A stretch of 15,570 bases of DNA from Clostridiales bacterium (GTDB lineage: Bacteria > Bacillota > Clostridia > Oscillospirales > Butyricicoccaceae): assembly GCA_026419635.1 (NCBI GenBank), contig JANZZB010000023.1, positions 8 through 15,577 of the forward strand, given 5' to 3'. A program made the position numbers and the translations under genes. This document shows, piece after piece, positions 1-6,025 of the stretch (position 1 is its first letter; each line of letters begins with the position of its first letter). The notes under the pieces are model-generated. The model saw nothing but the letters and a program-made list of their open reading frames with translations, had not been told where the DNA came from and made no database searches.

Positions 1-27
1 GTGTTGCACTTAACTTGACAATTCGCC
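1..27 (+). mobile_element. Inner end of an IS30-like element cut by the left edge
   Basis: Read in reverse complement, these 27 bases match 24 of 27 bases of the left terminal inverted repeat (plus two inner bases) of the complete IS30-family element at 11202-12271; both share AAGTGCAACAC and a GGC-AATTGTCAA core. In the complete copy the transposase ends Cys-Cys-Thr-stop inside this repeat. The same codons occur here on the plus strand (TGT TGC ACT TAA, 2-13), so this should be the last codons of another transposase whose body lies left of the window. The element boundary would be after base 27. It differs from the internal copy at three positions, so it is a related but not identical copy. 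Inferred from sequence similarity only. Confidence 0.72.
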
Positions 28-29
28 GT

Positions 30-55
30 CCCCAGCAAATCATGATTTGTTGGGG
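30..55. repeat. 26-bp palindrome next to the IS30 end
   Basis: CCCCAGCAAATC is followed directly by its near-perfect reverse complement, with a single G/T mismatch at 35/50. It starts two bases outside the IS30 terminal repeat and just upstream of structured element copy A. It could be the first hairpin of that element: copy B also has a hairpin (11114-11127) of unrelated sequence at the equivalent place. IS30-family transposases are known to favour palindromic targets, which fits the position. Confidence 0.6.
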
Positions 56-61
56 TGGGCC

Positions 62-200
62 AGAGGACACGTTGGACAAAATCTTTAGATTTTGTCCGCA
101 CCTGGGGAAGTATCGAGGGGGAACCCAATTCCCTCTCGAAAGCTGTCGACTTTATCGACAGCATCAAAGAAAATGCAGGGCAAATGCCCTGCATTTTTTT
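62..200 (+). ncRNA. Structured RNA-like repeat, copy A (intact)
   Basis: A two-copy element, with the second copy at 11140-11201 plus 12272-12341. In order it has AGGACAC (64-70); hairpin P1 (GGACAAAATCT 74-84 with AGATTTTGTCC 87-97); a 26-base segment identical in both copies (98-123); hairpin P2 (CGAGGGGGAA 114-123 with TTCCCTCTCG 129-138, one G-U pair); hairpin P3 (GCTGTCGA 142-149 with TCGACAGC 155-162); TCAA; and an intrinsic terminator (171-200). Between copies, loops and terminator stems differ while pairing is kept, and copy B gains a G-C pair in P3. P1 differs by two bases, so reading frames through it are not preserved, which argues against coding. The plus strand is chosen because the T-run follows the last hairpin. 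I do not recognise the family; a non-RNA palindromic repeat is the alternative. Confidence 0.5.
171..200 (+). terminator. Intrinsic terminator, probably bidirectional
   Basis: AAATGCAGGGC (171-181) pairs with GCCCTGCATTT (186-196), an 11-bp stem with a 4-base loop, followed by seven or more T on the plus strand. On the minus strand the stem is followed by TTTTCTTT, so it can also end the YerB-like gene, whose stop lies at 213. Confidence 0.82.
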
Positions 201-212
201 ATTTAAATATTT

Positions 213-1298
213 TTATGTCGCGGAGGCTGTAAATGTTGGCTCTAAGGTCAGAGGAATACAGCAGATAAACGTTTTGCCGGGAGATACTTTCAGTTCCGAG
301 CCGTTTGATAGATAAAACAATATAGGCGACGTGGCACTACGCTTTTTCCAGATAATGGGGAAATATTTTCCGTCACAAGCGTAGTATCCGCTTCCGGTTC
401 CTGTCGTATCTATCTCAATCAAATGGAGCGGATTTTTTTTTACCGATGTTGTTTTCATTTTTAATATAAATACGTTTTTGACACGAATTTGTTCGTTGTA
501 CTCGGCATCCATGTGTGGTTTTCCGAATTGAAAGCGAAGGTAAGTCTTCGTACTTTGGTCATATTCAAACCAAGGGTTGGTGTTTTTCGAATAGCGAATG
601 TCAATCTTATTGGCGTCTTTACCGGATCGTGCAGAATGGCTTTCGGAGAATGAAAAGGCGGATTTTGGATTTGAAACAGTCAAATCACGTTTAAGTAATG
701 TAAGAGCCTTCTCAATCCGTTGTCCTGTCGTAAACACTGTGTGCTCTAAAGGATATGTCTTTTTTCGTTCTGCATCTCTGTAATAAAGAGTGCCATCCCA
801 AATGGACTGAATTCCGTCGAGATTAATGATATCGTGTTTTGATATTTTGCTGTAAGCCGGTACACTGCCTCCGAAATGAAGGTAAACCGCTCGATATCCT
901 TGCGCAATTTCCATATAGTACGGACGTGCGCTACGTATCGACCCTATACGTTCGACTTGGGAAGGATCCTGAAAAATTGCAAGTAAACGTGTAATATTTC
1001 CCTCCGCAAGCATTTCATAAATTATGTCTGCTTTCGAAATTCCATACTGCGGCAACGAAGCTTTTATATTGTTAATCATAATGGAAATCGGCATACGATG
1101 AACTTTTGCATCCGAAACTCCGTCCTTCAGGCCTGTAAGAGGATTATAAGGAGCATTCGGGTTTCTCGCGGTTTGTCCGGGTGTTTGTTTTAATCCAGAG
1201 GGTTCCTTAGATGTGCCGGGTAAATCTGTACTGACAGAACAACCAAATAAAGCGATTAATAAAGCGAGTGTAAGGAAAAGCTTAGTACAGCGTTTCAT
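213..1298 (-). CDS. YerB-like DUF3048 lipoprotein
   Basis: 361 residues. The N-terminus has a charged MKRC start, a hydrophobic stretch and a lipobox LFGC with Cys20, so it should be a lipid-anchored extracytoplasmic protein. About residues 50-180 match the DUF3048 N-terminal domain as I know it (NPLTGL, the ADIIYEMLAEGNITRLLAIFQ region, GSIRSARPYY, LHFGGS); the rest is the C-terminal DUF3048 domain, ending soon after SPGKTF. Bacillus YerB is the name-giving member; I know of no settled biochemical role. ATG 1298 has an AGAGAGGAA ribosome site just upstream. It is the second gene of a minus-strand pair, 20 bases after the DUF4364 gene, and is followed by the 171-200 terminator. Confidence 0.88.
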   Translation of the reverse strand: MKRCTKLFLTLALLIALFGCSVSTDLPGTSKEPSGLKQTPGQTARNPNAPYNPLTGLKDGVSDAKVHRMPISIMINNIKASLPQYGISKADIIYEMLAEGNITRLLAIFQDPSQVERIGSIRSARPYYMEIAQGYRAVYLHFGGSVPAYSKISKHDIINLDGIQSIWDGTLYYRDAERKKTYPLEHTVFTTGQRIEKALTLLKRDLTVSNPKSAFSFSESHSARSGKDANKIDIRYSKNTNPWFEYDQSTKTYLRFQFGKPHMDAEYNEQIRVKNVFILKMKTTSVKKNPLHLIEIDTTGTGSGYYACDGKYFPIIWKKRSATSPILFYLSNGSELKVSPGKTFICCIPLTLEPTFTASAT

Positions 1299-1318
1299 AA
1301 CATTCCTCTCTGATCATC

Positions 1319-1867
1319 TTATTTCGCTTCATTATAATCCTTTAATAAGTCGAATAAAATTGCATTATAAATCTTTTCTGCATGTTTATTAAAGTTTCGT
1401 TCAAGCAGCAACGCCTGTTCTTGGCTACCAACCATCATGCGTACAGATAAGATATCATCTTCGCCGTCGCTGATGGAGAGAGTTACATTTAACGTGTTTT
1501 TTTCATTTTCTTCAATGGAAGTACGGATTCCCGCATTGCGTCTGAGCTTCCGAATAACACGGATCGCCGAGTGCTGGGCTCGTTCACGTACAGAAGCTTT
1601 AAGCTGCTTTTCAAAAATTTTAGCAGCTTCAACCCCTTTTTTTGTAATCAGGAACTCTTCTTCTTTGTCACCGGTAATTCGGTCAATATGCCCTGTATCG
1701 ATTAACTCCTGAAAGGCTTCAGCAAATTCAAGATAGCCAAACGCGTCATCTATCAGGCAAATATCGATTAATGAAGCTTCCGAAACGGGAAAATCAATAA
1801 AAGACATTGCATATAGTATTAAAAATTTAATTTCTTTTTTTTCTCTGATAAAACCAAAACCTGGCAA
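1319..1867 (-). CDS. DUF4364 family protein
   Basis: 182 residues, no signal peptide or membrane segment. Recognised as DUF4364 by the N-terminal pattern IREKKEIKFLILYAMSFIDFP, an EAFQELIDTGHI helix and the ITKKGVEAAKIFEKQL segment. These look like a winged-helix fold (LLILY helix, then a small domain whose last strand reads TKKG), followed by a beta-rich half (LNVTLSISDGEDDILSVRMMVG). A DNA-binding or scaffold role is therefore only inferred; the family has no established function that I know of. The start is TTG 1867, chosen because AGGTGA lies six bases upstream and no in-frame ATG nearby has a better site. It reads into the YerB-like gene 20 bases downstream, probably as one operon. The hairpin array at 1909-2118 lies just upstream. 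Confidence 0.85.
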   Translation of the reverse strand: MPGFGFIREKKEIKFLILYAMSFIDFPVSEASLIDICLIDDAFGYLEFAEAFQELIDTGHIDRITGDKEEEFLITKKGVEAAKIFEKQLKASVRERAQHSAIRVIRKLRRNAGIRTSIEENEKNTLNVTLSISDGEDDILSVRMMVGSQEQALLLERNFNKHAEKIYNAILFDLLKDYNEAK

Positions 1868-1908
1868 ATAGAATCACCTCAACCTGATTGCAAATTAAAT
1901 AATGCCTG

Positions 1909-2118
1909 CTGAACAACTCGAAAATGACGCCGCAGAGCGGCTTAAAGGTCATTTTTCAGTTGTTCAGATGCAAGGTTTTCGCGCCTTGTTTCGTAAAAAC
2001 CTTGCATTTAGAATTTGAAACAGTGGTTTCAAATTCTAATAGGCAGTCATTCAATGTATCTGAAGCGGCAAAACGAACTTGTTTTGCTACCCATAGTTCG
2101 TAAAATGCGGACTATGGG
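1909..2118. repeat. Array of abutting hairpins in the 1868-2283 intergenic region
   Basis: Consecutive palindromes with almost no spacer. H1, 1909-1967: CTGAACAACT/AGTTGTTCAG outer stem, AAATGAC/GTCATTT, then GCCGC-AGA-GCGGC at the apex, with small internal loops. H2, 1968-2007: 12-bp ATGCAAGGTTTT stem, 16-base loop. H3, 2008-2039: 14-bp stem TTAGAATTTGAAAC, loop AGTG. H4, 2068-2087: GCAAAAC/GTTTTGC. H5, 2090-2118: CCCATAGT/ACTATGGG. H1 to H3 touch without a single spare base. None is followed by a clear T-run. No credible ORF lies here. The rest of the intergenic region holds a candidate promoter at 2148-2176 and an A/T-rich leader. Confidence 0.75.
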
Positions 2119-2147
2119 CAAGCGACTAGAAAATCGCATTTGTTCAG

Positions 2148-2176
2148 TGGACATTATACAAATTATCTTTCATAAT
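2148..2176 (+). promoter_or_regulatory. Candidate sigma-A promoter of the DUF3298 gene
   Basis: TGGACA (2148-2153, 5/6 to consensus), a 17-base spacer and CATAAT (2171-2176, 5/6) lie after the hairpin array and about 100 bases before the ATG at 2284. A/T-rich DNA gives chance matches, so this is tentative. Confidence 0.4.
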
Positions 2177-2283
2177 ATCATAATTAAGGCTTACAGGCAA
2201 ATGTTAGAAATATTTGCAAAAATAAAAAATAAAATGCAGTAACAGCTTAAAAATTCGAACATAGTATAGAGAGGGTGATATTT

Positions 2284-2973
2284 ATGGATGATTTTGATAC
2301 ACCGATTATTGAAGAAAAAAGTATTCAGGATGAAATGCTGTATAACGACATAAAAGTTTTGCGTTATTCTATTTTTTATCCGATTTTGACGGGCAAAGAG
2401 GAAACACTGCGAATTAACGCGTTTTACTTGAGCCGAATAAAACGAATGGAACGTTTTATAAGAACCCGGCTTTACAAAGAGACGGTATCCCGTTATAAAA
2501 AAAGCGTTAATCGTCAGATTCCTTTTTTTGAAACACAGGTTACCTCTGACTTTTGCACATCCAGCATTACGGATACGTTTTTTTCGGTATATGAAGACAG
2601 CTATGAATATTTAGGAGGGGCAAATGGTCAAAATGAACGGACTGCGCAGACATGGTTTATTAAAAGGGAGAAGAAACTGCGCTTAAGTGATTTTTTCAGA
2701 CGGGGAACTCATTGGAGAAATACAATATTCAATTTCATTTCGGATACCATCCGCAAACAGTTAGAGGACGGAGAAGATACTTATTTTGACAATTGGGAAC
2801 TACTTATCAGACGTTATTTTAATCAGAATAATTATTATTTGACGGAGGAGGGATTCGCCGTATTTTATCAGGAGACGACAATCGCACCCCATTCCTCAGG
2901 AGTGATTGTTTTTACAGTTCCATATGATATTTTTACAGGGGGGTTGCTATTCGATCTGCTAACTAGTTCTTAA
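2284..2973 (+). CDS. DUF3298 domain-containing protein
   Basis: 229 residues. The C-terminal half matches the DUF3298/RsiV-like module of clostridial proteins: a YEYLGGANG turn (the family usually has YTGGAHG), then R-AQTWFI, L-DFF, a long amphipathic segment, and YQETTIAPHSSGVIVFTVPY near the end. The N-terminal half keeps the SV-YP-LTG--INAFY region that precedes it in homologues. There is no signal peptide, lipobox or membrane span, so it appears cytoplasmic as encoded. The start is ATG 2284, not GTG 2275: GAGGG (2271-2275) sits eight bases before the ATG. It is monocistronic, with its own candidate promoter upstream and a 20-bp hairpin downstream. Function unknown; RsiV-type proteins bind ligands such as lysozyme, but this one lacks the export that would require. 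Confidence 0.8.
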   Translation: MDDFDTPIIEEKSIQDEMLYNDIKVLRYSIFYPILTGKEETLRINAFYLSRIKRMERFIRTRLYKETVSRYKKSVNRQIPFFETQVTSDFCTSSITDTFFSVYEDSYEYLGGANGQNERTAQTWFIKREKKLRLSDFFRRGTHWRNTIFNFISDTIRKQLEDGEDTYFDNWELLIRRYFNQNNYYLTEEGFAVFYQETTIAPHSSGVIVFTVPYDIFTGGLLFDLLTSS

Positions 2974-3003
2974 AATTGGGAAAAGTGGTCCGCTTGCTTT
3001 TGT

Positions 3004-3046
3004 TTTCATTCAGAAATTGCGGCTATGCCGCAATTTCTGAATGAAA
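3004..3046. repeat. Perfect 20-bp hairpin with TAT loop
   Basis: Bases 3004-3023 (TTTCATTCAG through TTGCGGC) are exactly reverse-complemented at 3027-3046, separated only by TAT. There is no T-run after the stem, so it is not a standard terminator, though it lies 30 bases past the DUF3298 stop. It shares the three-base loop and CG-rich apex (GCGGC/GCCGC) with hairpins in the 1909 and 8226 clusters. Confidence 0.85.
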
Positions 3047-3068
3047 TATCTCATTAAACGTGATTGCT

Positions 3069-3097
3069 TTGCATTAAAAGTATAAATGTAGTAGAAT
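3069..3097 (+). promoter_or_regulatory. Candidate promoter of the symporter-ApbE operon
   Basis: TTGCAT (3069-3074), a 17-base spacer and TAGAAT (3092-3097, 5/6) precede a leader of about 90 bases. The -35 box is weak. I could not match the leader (3104-3183) to any riboswitch class I know. Confidence 0.35.
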
Positions 3098-3195
3098 ATT
3101 TTAGAAATAGGCGTCTAATAGTTTTATTACGATCGGGGACGAGCCATAGGATCAATTGCGTTTATTGAGAAATTTACATGAGCAGAGGTGTTTTC

Positions 3196-4641
3196 ATGAG
3201 ATTTTTACCGACAGATTACATAATTATGGTTGTTTATATGGTCGTAGTTATTGCACTCGGTGTATATGTATCTAACCAAGGTGGAAATTTGCGAAATATG
3301 ACAGTTGCCAACCGGAAAGTTGGACTATACTCACTTGCTTCCTCCTTTATTGCTACAGAGTGGGGAGCCGTCAGTCTTTTTATGCAAAATAACACGGGAA
3401 ACCCGCAAGCTTTCCGAAATTTGATCATTGCATGGTCCCTTACGTTTGCCTTTTTGATTATTGGATTTACAGGTTTATCAACAATACTGCCGCGCCGAAA
3501 AAAAGCAATTACGGCTGGTGAACTTATAGGTCTAAGCTACGGTAAAACTGCTAGAATTATTTTTGGCGTTTTAATGTCTTTTGTATATTTATTGCTTTTA
3601 GCTATGCTGCTTAAAAGTTTTAGCGCTGTGTTTGGCGTTTTCTTCGGGACAAGCCCGGCATTTTTAATGGTTATGATGGTATTTGTTACTGCTCTATATA
3701 CCATTTCCGGCGGTATGTGGTCTGTCGTCCTGACGAATTATGTTCAGCTCATGATTTTCGGACTGATCGTTCCAATAACCGCTCTTTTTTCTGTTAAGGC
3801 TGTGGGAGGATTTGAACAATTATTTCAAAGTCTATCACAGGCAAGTGCAAAGGCATTATCTTATCCTGAATCATTTTTATCTAATACGGGATTTGCCGCG
3901 GGGCTTGTTAAATTTCTTATTTTTTTGTGCATTGCAGTCTGTTTTCCTTCTATATATACAAAAAACCTATCTGCAAATTCAACAAAAACAGCTTATAAAG
4001 GCTTCTTAATCGGGTCATTATCTTTACTCAGCTGTACGGTTTTTACTATTATTATTGCGGCTTCGTCAGCAGTTTTGAACCCACATGTAAAAGGTGCAGC
4101 AGGCTTTGCTAAAACAATTCTTGCAGCATCTCCGAAAGGTTTATTGGGATTTGTGATTATCGCAGCCATGGGTATATTTATGTCTGTGTGCTCGAGCTTT
4201 TTCTTGGCAATTGGGAGTTTGTTTTCTGTAGATATTATAGGTCAGCTCAAAAAAGAACAATTAAATGATCGGACGGGAATTTCTTTGCTTCGGGCGGGAA
4301 TAATAATATCCGCTGTTTTTTCTATTATTATTGGATACAATTTTGATTATATTGAAACATTGTTTGAAATTTTGGCTATTATAACGGTATCCGGAAGTGC
4401 TGCGTGCATACTATTTGGCCTTTATTGGAAAAAGGCAGACAAAGCGGGTGCGATTGGCTCCTTTGCCGCAGGAGGGCTTTTCTATATAGTTTCGGACCTT
4501 TGCTTCCGAGCGGGGCGCAGTGTGTTATACGGAGGTTCGATCGCAGCATCCTTTTTAGCAATGATTCTTTTATCTTACATTTATCAAAAAAAGAAAAAAA
4601 CAAAAGAGGAACCTCCAAAGGGGATGGAAGCGAAGCAATAA
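3196..4641 (+). CDS. Sodium:solute symporter (SSS) family transporter
   Basis: 481 residues with about 12-13 hydrophobic spans, as expected for the SSS family (LeuT fold, Na+-coupled uptake). The SSS signature appears as ISGGMWSVVLTNYVQ, residues about 170-184. A second SSS landmark, the Ser-rich helix-8 segment usually involved in the Na2 site, reads MSVCSSFFLAIGSLFSVDII. The helix following the signature normally starts T-D-x-x-Q; here Asp is replaced by Asn (N181). The substrate cannot be read from sequence. Start ATG 3196 is preferred over ATG 3178 because AGAGG (3184-3188) lies seven bases before it. It is the first gene of a tight four-gene plus-strand set with two microproteins and ApbE, and ends in a Lys/Glu-rich cytoplasmic tail. 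Confidence 0.88.
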   Translation: MRFLPTDYIIMVVYMVVVIALGVYVSNQGGNLRNMTVANRKVGLYSLASSFIATEWGAVSLFMQNNTGNPQAFRNLIIAWSLTFAFLIIGFTGLSTILPRRKKAITAGELIGLSYGKTARIIFGVLMSFVYLLLLAMLLKSFSAVFGVFFGTSPAFLMVMMVFVTALYTISGGMWSVVLTNYVQLMIFGLIVPITALFSVKAVGGFEQLFQSLSQASAKALSYPESFLSNTGFAAGLVKFLIFLCIAVCFPSIYTKNLSANSTKTAYKGFLIGSLSLLSCTVFTIIIAASSAVLNPHVKGAAGFAKTILAASPKGLLGFVIIAAMGIFMSVCSSFFLAIGSLFSVDIIGQLKKEQLNDRTGISLLRAGIIISAVFSIIIGYNFDYIETLFEILAIITVSGSAACILFGLYWKKADKAGAIGSFAAGGLFYIVSDLCFRAGRSVLYGGSIAASFLAMILLSYIYQKKKKTKEEPPKGMEAKQ

Positions 4642-4670
4642 GATCGGATGTTGAAAGGAAATGTTGCAAT

Positions 4671-4814
4671 ATGAATTTTAATATGTTTTGCGAATTTACT
4701 ATTGGATTTGCATTTGGTTCGTTTATTTACGTGTATTTTTTTATTATATTAAAAGCGTTTCCGGAAATGGTACGGATGCTAAAAGACCTTACGATTCCTG
4801 AAAGCTGGAAATAA
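4671..4814 (+). CDS. 47-residue single-span membrane microprotein
   Basis: Starts 29 bases after the symporter stop. It has a hydrophobic stretch at about residues 9-28 (TIGFAFGSFIYVYFFIIL) and a charged amphipathic tail (KAFPEMVRMLKDLTIPESWK), so a single transmembrane helix with a short cytoplasmic tail is likely. AAAGGA (4654-4659) is 11 bases before the ATG, somewhat long but usable. Its place between a symporter and a second microprotein suggests an accessory subunit, as small proteins accompany some SSS transporters. I do not recognise the family; this rests on position, composition and ribosome site. Confidence 0.62.
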   Translation: MNFNMFCEFTIGFAFGSFIYVYFFIILKAFPEMVRMLKDLTIPESWK

Positions 4815-4826
4815 AGGGGAAGAGAA

Positions 4827-4946
4827 ATGTTTTCAACAACAATGTGGGTTGCCGCTTTAATCGGTTTCTTTTTTACAGCACTCTGTGTAAAATTTATTAA
4901 TTACATAGCAAAAATTTCTGATTTTGAGGATGAATTGGAGTCTTAA
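4827..4946 (+). CDS. 39-residue single-span membrane microprotein, possible symporter accessory protein
   Basis: ATG 4827 lies 12 bases after the previous stop, with AAAGGGGA (4813-4820) six bases before it, a strong ribosome site. The peptide is one hydrophobic helix (about residues 6-24, containing TMWVAALIGFFFTALC) followed by a short acidic end (ISDFEDELES). The pattern of a Trp-led helix with an LC pair resembles the short accessory proteins encoded beside some Na+ symporters, but I cannot verify this. The apbE-like start at 4948 follows directly: the stop TAA (4944-4946) and next ATG are one base apart, so translation is probably coupled. Confidence 0.66.
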   Translation: MFSTTMWVAALIGFFFTALCVKFINYIAKISDFEDELES

Positions 4947-4947
4947 G

Positions 4948-5973
4948 ATGCGTAAAAAGTGCTTAATTGTTCTTGCTTCCTTGTTTACTTTACTTTTTGG
5001 CTGTTCTTCAAAAAACGAAACATACAGCAGAGATTTTTTTACTATGGATACAGTCATTAATATCACGGTTTATTCGAACTCGGAAGGAGAAGCAAAGGCT
5101 GCACTTGACGCGGCTGAAAAAGAATTCTTTCGGATATCCGCGCTGAGCGACCGTTTTTCCGATAAGAGTGATTTGAGCAAGGTTAATAAGAATGCGGGCA
5201 AGCAAGCAATTAAAGTGTCGGACGATGTTTTTCGTATGATTGACGACTCCATATCCTGGGCAAAACGTACAAACGGAGCATTTGATATTGCGGTTGGACC
5301 GTTAATGGACTTATGGGGTATTGAAAAAGGTATTAACATACCTCCTGAAAAAGACAAAATTAATGAAGCATTGAAAATATGCGGATATCAAAACGTTGTA
5401 ATAAATAAAAAAGAAAAGACCGTTTTTCTAAAACAAAAAGATATGATCCTTGATTTGGGCGGAATTGCAAAAGGGTATGCAACAGACTGCGCGGCTACAG
5501 TTCTTAAAAAAATGGGAGTAAAAAACGCAATTATTAACGCAGGCGGGAATGTTTATACAATCGGCGGAAAAACAGACGGTTCCCCTTTTCGTGTCGGCAT
5601 TCAAGATCCAAGAAATCAGCAGGGTATTTTGGCCGTTATTCCTTTATCCGATAAAGCTGCTGTGTCTTCCGGCGATTATGAAAGATATTATATCTATAAC
5701 GGGGTACGGTATCATCATATTCTGGACCCGGCTACCGGATTTCCGGCCAGAAAGTGTATTGCAACGACAATTATCGGAAACTCAGCTGAGATTGCAGATA
5801 TCTTATCCACATCTTTATTTGTTATGGGACCGGAAAAGGGGCTGCAGTTTGCAAATTCTCTAACGGAAATTGACGGAGTTTTGTTTGTAACAGAGGATAA
5901 AACAATTACGGCTACAAGTAAGATAAAAGAAAAACTTGAGATGGATAAAACCAGCGGATATCAATTAAAATAG
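4948..5973 (+). CDS. apbE: ApbE family FAD:protein FMN transferase, lipoprotein
   Basis: 341 residues. It has a lipoprotein signal (LLFGC, Cys19), so it works on the outer face of the membrane. ApbE transfers FMN from FAD to a Thr/Ser of an exported protein, using Mg2+. Family landmarks in order: FTMDTVINITVY (31-42), FDIAVGPLMDLWG (112-124), DLGGIAKGYATD (169-180), INAGGNVYTIGG (196-207), SSGDYERYY (240-248), HHILDPATGFP (256-266) and ADILSTSLFVMG (283-294), where Asp284 and Thr288 are in the expected metal-binding positions. All look intact. Start ATG 4948 is preferred over upstream TTG/ATG codons because TGGAG (4936-4940) is seven bases before it and the signal peptide begins there. No FMN-acceptor protein (Rnf, Nqr or FMN_bind type) is encoded in the window. 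Confidence 0.93.
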   Translation: MRKKCLIVLASLFTLLFGCSSKNETYSRDFFTMDTVINITVYSNSEGEAKAALDAAEKEFFRISALSDRFSDKSDLSKVNKNAGKQAIKVSDDVFRMIDDSISWAKRTNGAFDIAVGPLMDLWGIEKGINIPPEKDKINEALKICGYQNVVINKKEKTVFLKQKDMILDLGGIAKGYATDCAATVLKKMGVKNAIINAGGNVYTIGGKTDGSPFRVGIQDPRNQQGILAVIPLSDKAAVSSGDYERYYIYNGVRYHHILDPATGFPARKCIATTIIGNSAEIADILSTSLFVMGPEKGLQFANSLTEIDGVLFVTEDKTITATSKIKEKLEMDKTSGYQLK

Positions 5974-5974
5974 T

Positions 5975-6006
5975 AAAAAACAAGACCGTGATTTTATCAC
6001 GGTCTT
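5975..6006 (-). terminator. Intrinsic terminator between apbE and ahcY
   Basis: AAGACCGTGAT (5982-5992) pairs with ATCACGGTCTT (5996-6006), loop TTT. On the minus strand the stem is followed by G and six T (5975-5980), so it is a strong terminator for the punA-ahcY operon. On the plus strand the following sequence is only moderately T-rich, so termination of apbE is likely but weaker. Confidence 0.85.
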
Positions 6007-6025
6007 ATCATTTATTTGTAATATT

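Noticed and set aside
15..315. Short plus-strand ORFs over structured element copy A, sharing the peptide FCPHLGKYRGG with an ORF at 11071-11286
   Set aside because: The shared peptide follows from the shared nucleotide block. The copies differ by two bases in hairpin P1, changing the frame relation, there is no good ribosome site, and the ORFs run through hairpins and the terminator.
1909..2118. CRISPR array
   Set aside because: Stem sequences differ from one hairpin to the next and there are no repeated units with spacers; no cas gene is present.
3104..3183. Riboswitch in the leader of the symporter operon
   Set aside because: No consensus of a riboswitch class I know (FMN, TPP, SAM, lysine, glycine, guanidine) is present; the leader is short and shows no strong paired structure.
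4404..4814. Long ORF overlapping the end of the symporter gene
   Set aside because: Only its last 47 codons (from 4671) lie outside the symporter frame and have a ribosome site; the rest is an out-of-frame shadow.
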